Positions 6,602 to 7,436 of a stretch of DNA of 7,436 bases are shown piece after piece. The notes beneath the pieces are model-generated. The model worked only from the letters and a program-made list of their open reading frames with translations. It did no database searches and was not told where the DNA came from. Source of the stretch: Candidatus Faecivivens stercorigallinarum (GTDB taxonomy: Bacteria; Bacillota; Clostridia; Oscillospirales; Ruminococcaceae). The stretch spans positions 1 to 7,436 of the forward strand of contig DVLN01000076.1 in the NCBI GenBank assembly GCA_018715465.1, in the 5' to 3' direction. Made by a program: the position numbers and the translations under genes. How positions within the stretch are numbered: position 1 is the first letter of the stretch; the number at the start of each line of letters is the position of its first letter.

Positions 6602-6616
6602 ATTTTTGTCTGTCAA

Positions 6617-7436
6617 TCAGACTTTGGCCAGAATCGCCTTTGCCATCGCAAGACCGATCTCGGTGCCCTGCTCGCAGACTTCCATACCCTCAAATTCCAG
6701 AGAGATATAGCCGTCAAAGCCGGAATGTTTGATCAGCCGCAGGATGTCCCAGATCTCCATGTCGCCCTGTCCGAGAATCGAACCACGCAGCATCTTGCCG
6801 CCCATCGTCTCAAACCAGGAACCGTTGTTGCAGTTGAACATCTCGGTCTGATCGGGGAGCTGTTCCTTTTTACGGATGTAAAAGTCCTTGAGGTGAATCA
6901 TCTCAGCAAACGGCAGGCATTTCTTGACCGCCGCAATCGGGTCCTCGTCCACACAGAGGAAGTTGCCGACGTCAACTGTCATCTTCAGGTTGGGGCGGTT
7001 GATCGCGTCGATCAGGCTGAGCACACGGTCGGAACCATTGATAAAGAAACCATGGTTTTCCATGACAATGTTGATGCCCTTTTCAGCAGCATAGTCGCAC
7101 AGCAATGCGCCATTTCTGACCATCTGAGGGAACTCGGCGTTGAAATTATGGATGGTGTTGGTCGAAAAAGGACGGCGGAAGGACGCAACGTCAAAGCGCA
7201 TCCGTTTGAGGCCGAGTCTTTCGGCGGCGTCGATATGGCGTTTGATCCGTTCAATTTCGGCCGCCTGTTCCGCCTCATCGGTTTTCAGCAGGTCGCCGTT
7301 GACCGAATAGGTTGAAATTTCGATACCGGCGCTGGCGCATTTTTCCCGAACATGGTCGATCAGCTCGGTATTCAGTTTTTTCTCCGGGGTGACAAACTCC
7401 AGATGGAACGGGACAAACTCGATATGCTCACAGCCA
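6617..7436 (-). CDS. Sugar phosphate isomerase/epimerase-like TIM-barrel protein, partial, N-terminus beyond right edge
   Basis: An open minus-strand frame enters from the right edge and runs 272 residues to TGA at 6619-6617. It belongs to the xylose isomerase-like TIM-barrel superfamily (AP endonuclease 2 fold), which includes IolE, IolI and ketose 3-epimerases. The metal-ligand set is visible (numbering from the window edge): Glu126 in IVMENHGFF, Asp155 in TVDVGNF, His181 in IHLKDF, and Glu247 in YISLEFEG. A GQGDMEIWDIL segment precedes the last motif, as usual. The fragment begins at GCEHIEF, normally near the end of the first beta-alpha unit, so perhaps 20-30 residues are missing. An internal ATG at 7201 is not the start, because conserved fold continues upstream. 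It probably isomerises or epimerises a sugar or cyclitol; the substrate cannot be read from sequence, and a link to fucose or rhamnose breakdown is only positional. Confidence 0.88.
   Translation of the reverse strand, partial: GCEHIEFVPFHLEFVTPEKKLNTELIDHVREKCASAGIEISTYSVNGDLLKTDEAEQAAEIERIKRHIDAAERLGLKRMRFDVASFRRPFSTNTIHNFNAEFPQMVRNGALLCDYAAEKGINIVMENHGFFINGSDRVLSLIDAINRPNLKMTVDVGNFLCVDEDPIAAVKKCLPFAEMIHLKDFYIRKKEQLPDQTEMFNCNNGSWFETMGGKMLRGSILGQGDMEIWDILRLIKHSGFDGYISLEFEGMEVCEQGTEIGLAMAKAILAKV

Noticed and set aside
6185..7315. A 376-codon plus-strand open frame that could be a gene.
   Set aside because: It lies opposite the metallopeptidase and isomerase-like genes, both with clear catalytic motifs. 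Its translation has no recognisable domain, and it would cross the spacer between them; it is a high-GC shadow frame.

Overview
The window looks like a chromosomal segment of a Gram-positive, clostridial-type Bacillota, possibly a gut-associated Oscillospiraceae/Ruminococcaceae relative. The support is a TPP-riboswitch-controlled ECF-type thiamine transporter gene (thiT), strong AGGAGG-like ribosome binding sites, compact U-tailed terminators, a YugP-type membrane zinc peptidase and intracellular glycoside hydrolases. Taxonomy below that level is inference. Most genes are GC-rich by eye; the thiT fragment is clearly AT-richer (about 40% GC in the stretches I counted).

Layout, left to right. 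(1) 1-520, minus strand: the N-terminal half of thiT, running off the left edge. Its leader holds a complete TPP riboswitch with an intrinsic terminator as expression platform, and a near-consensus promoter that lies partly inside the 3' end of the next gene. (2) 507-1463, minus strand: an AraC-family regulator with an N-terminal cupin sensor domain. (3) 1464-1610: a divergent intergenic region with GGATAT repeats that look like an AraC-type operator. (4) 1611-4280, plus strand: a large (889 aa) cytoplasmic glycoside hydrolase, distantly GH106/alpha-L-rhamnosidase-like. (5) 4289-4327: a perfect hairpin terminator between convergent genes. (6) 4345-5655, minus strand: a GH29 alpha-L-fucosidase without a signal peptide, with its own near-consensus promoter. 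(7) 5754-5785: a terminator for the gene that follows. (8) 5805-6509, minus strand: a membrane zinc metallopeptidase of the YugP type. (9) 6510-6616: a spacer with a 10-bp-stem hairpin. (10) 6617-7436, minus strand: most of a sugar phosphate isomerase/epimerase-like TIM-barrel protein, truncated at the right edge.

How it fits together: the AraC regulator, the divergent hydrolase and the convergent fucosidase read as a small carbohydrate-utilisation locus. Neither hydrolase shows a signal peptide, so imported oligosaccharides, probably carrying 6-deoxyhexoses (fucose and perhaps rhamnose), would be cleaved in the cytoplasm. No transporter is in the window. The isomerase-like protein could act on a released sugar, but the metallopeptidase lies between and the link is weak. 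The thiamine unit is a separate, independently regulated function. I found no mobile element, CRISPR array, tRNA or rRNA, and no clearly new defence or mobile system. The least-understood item is the large hydrolase and its putative AraC operator.
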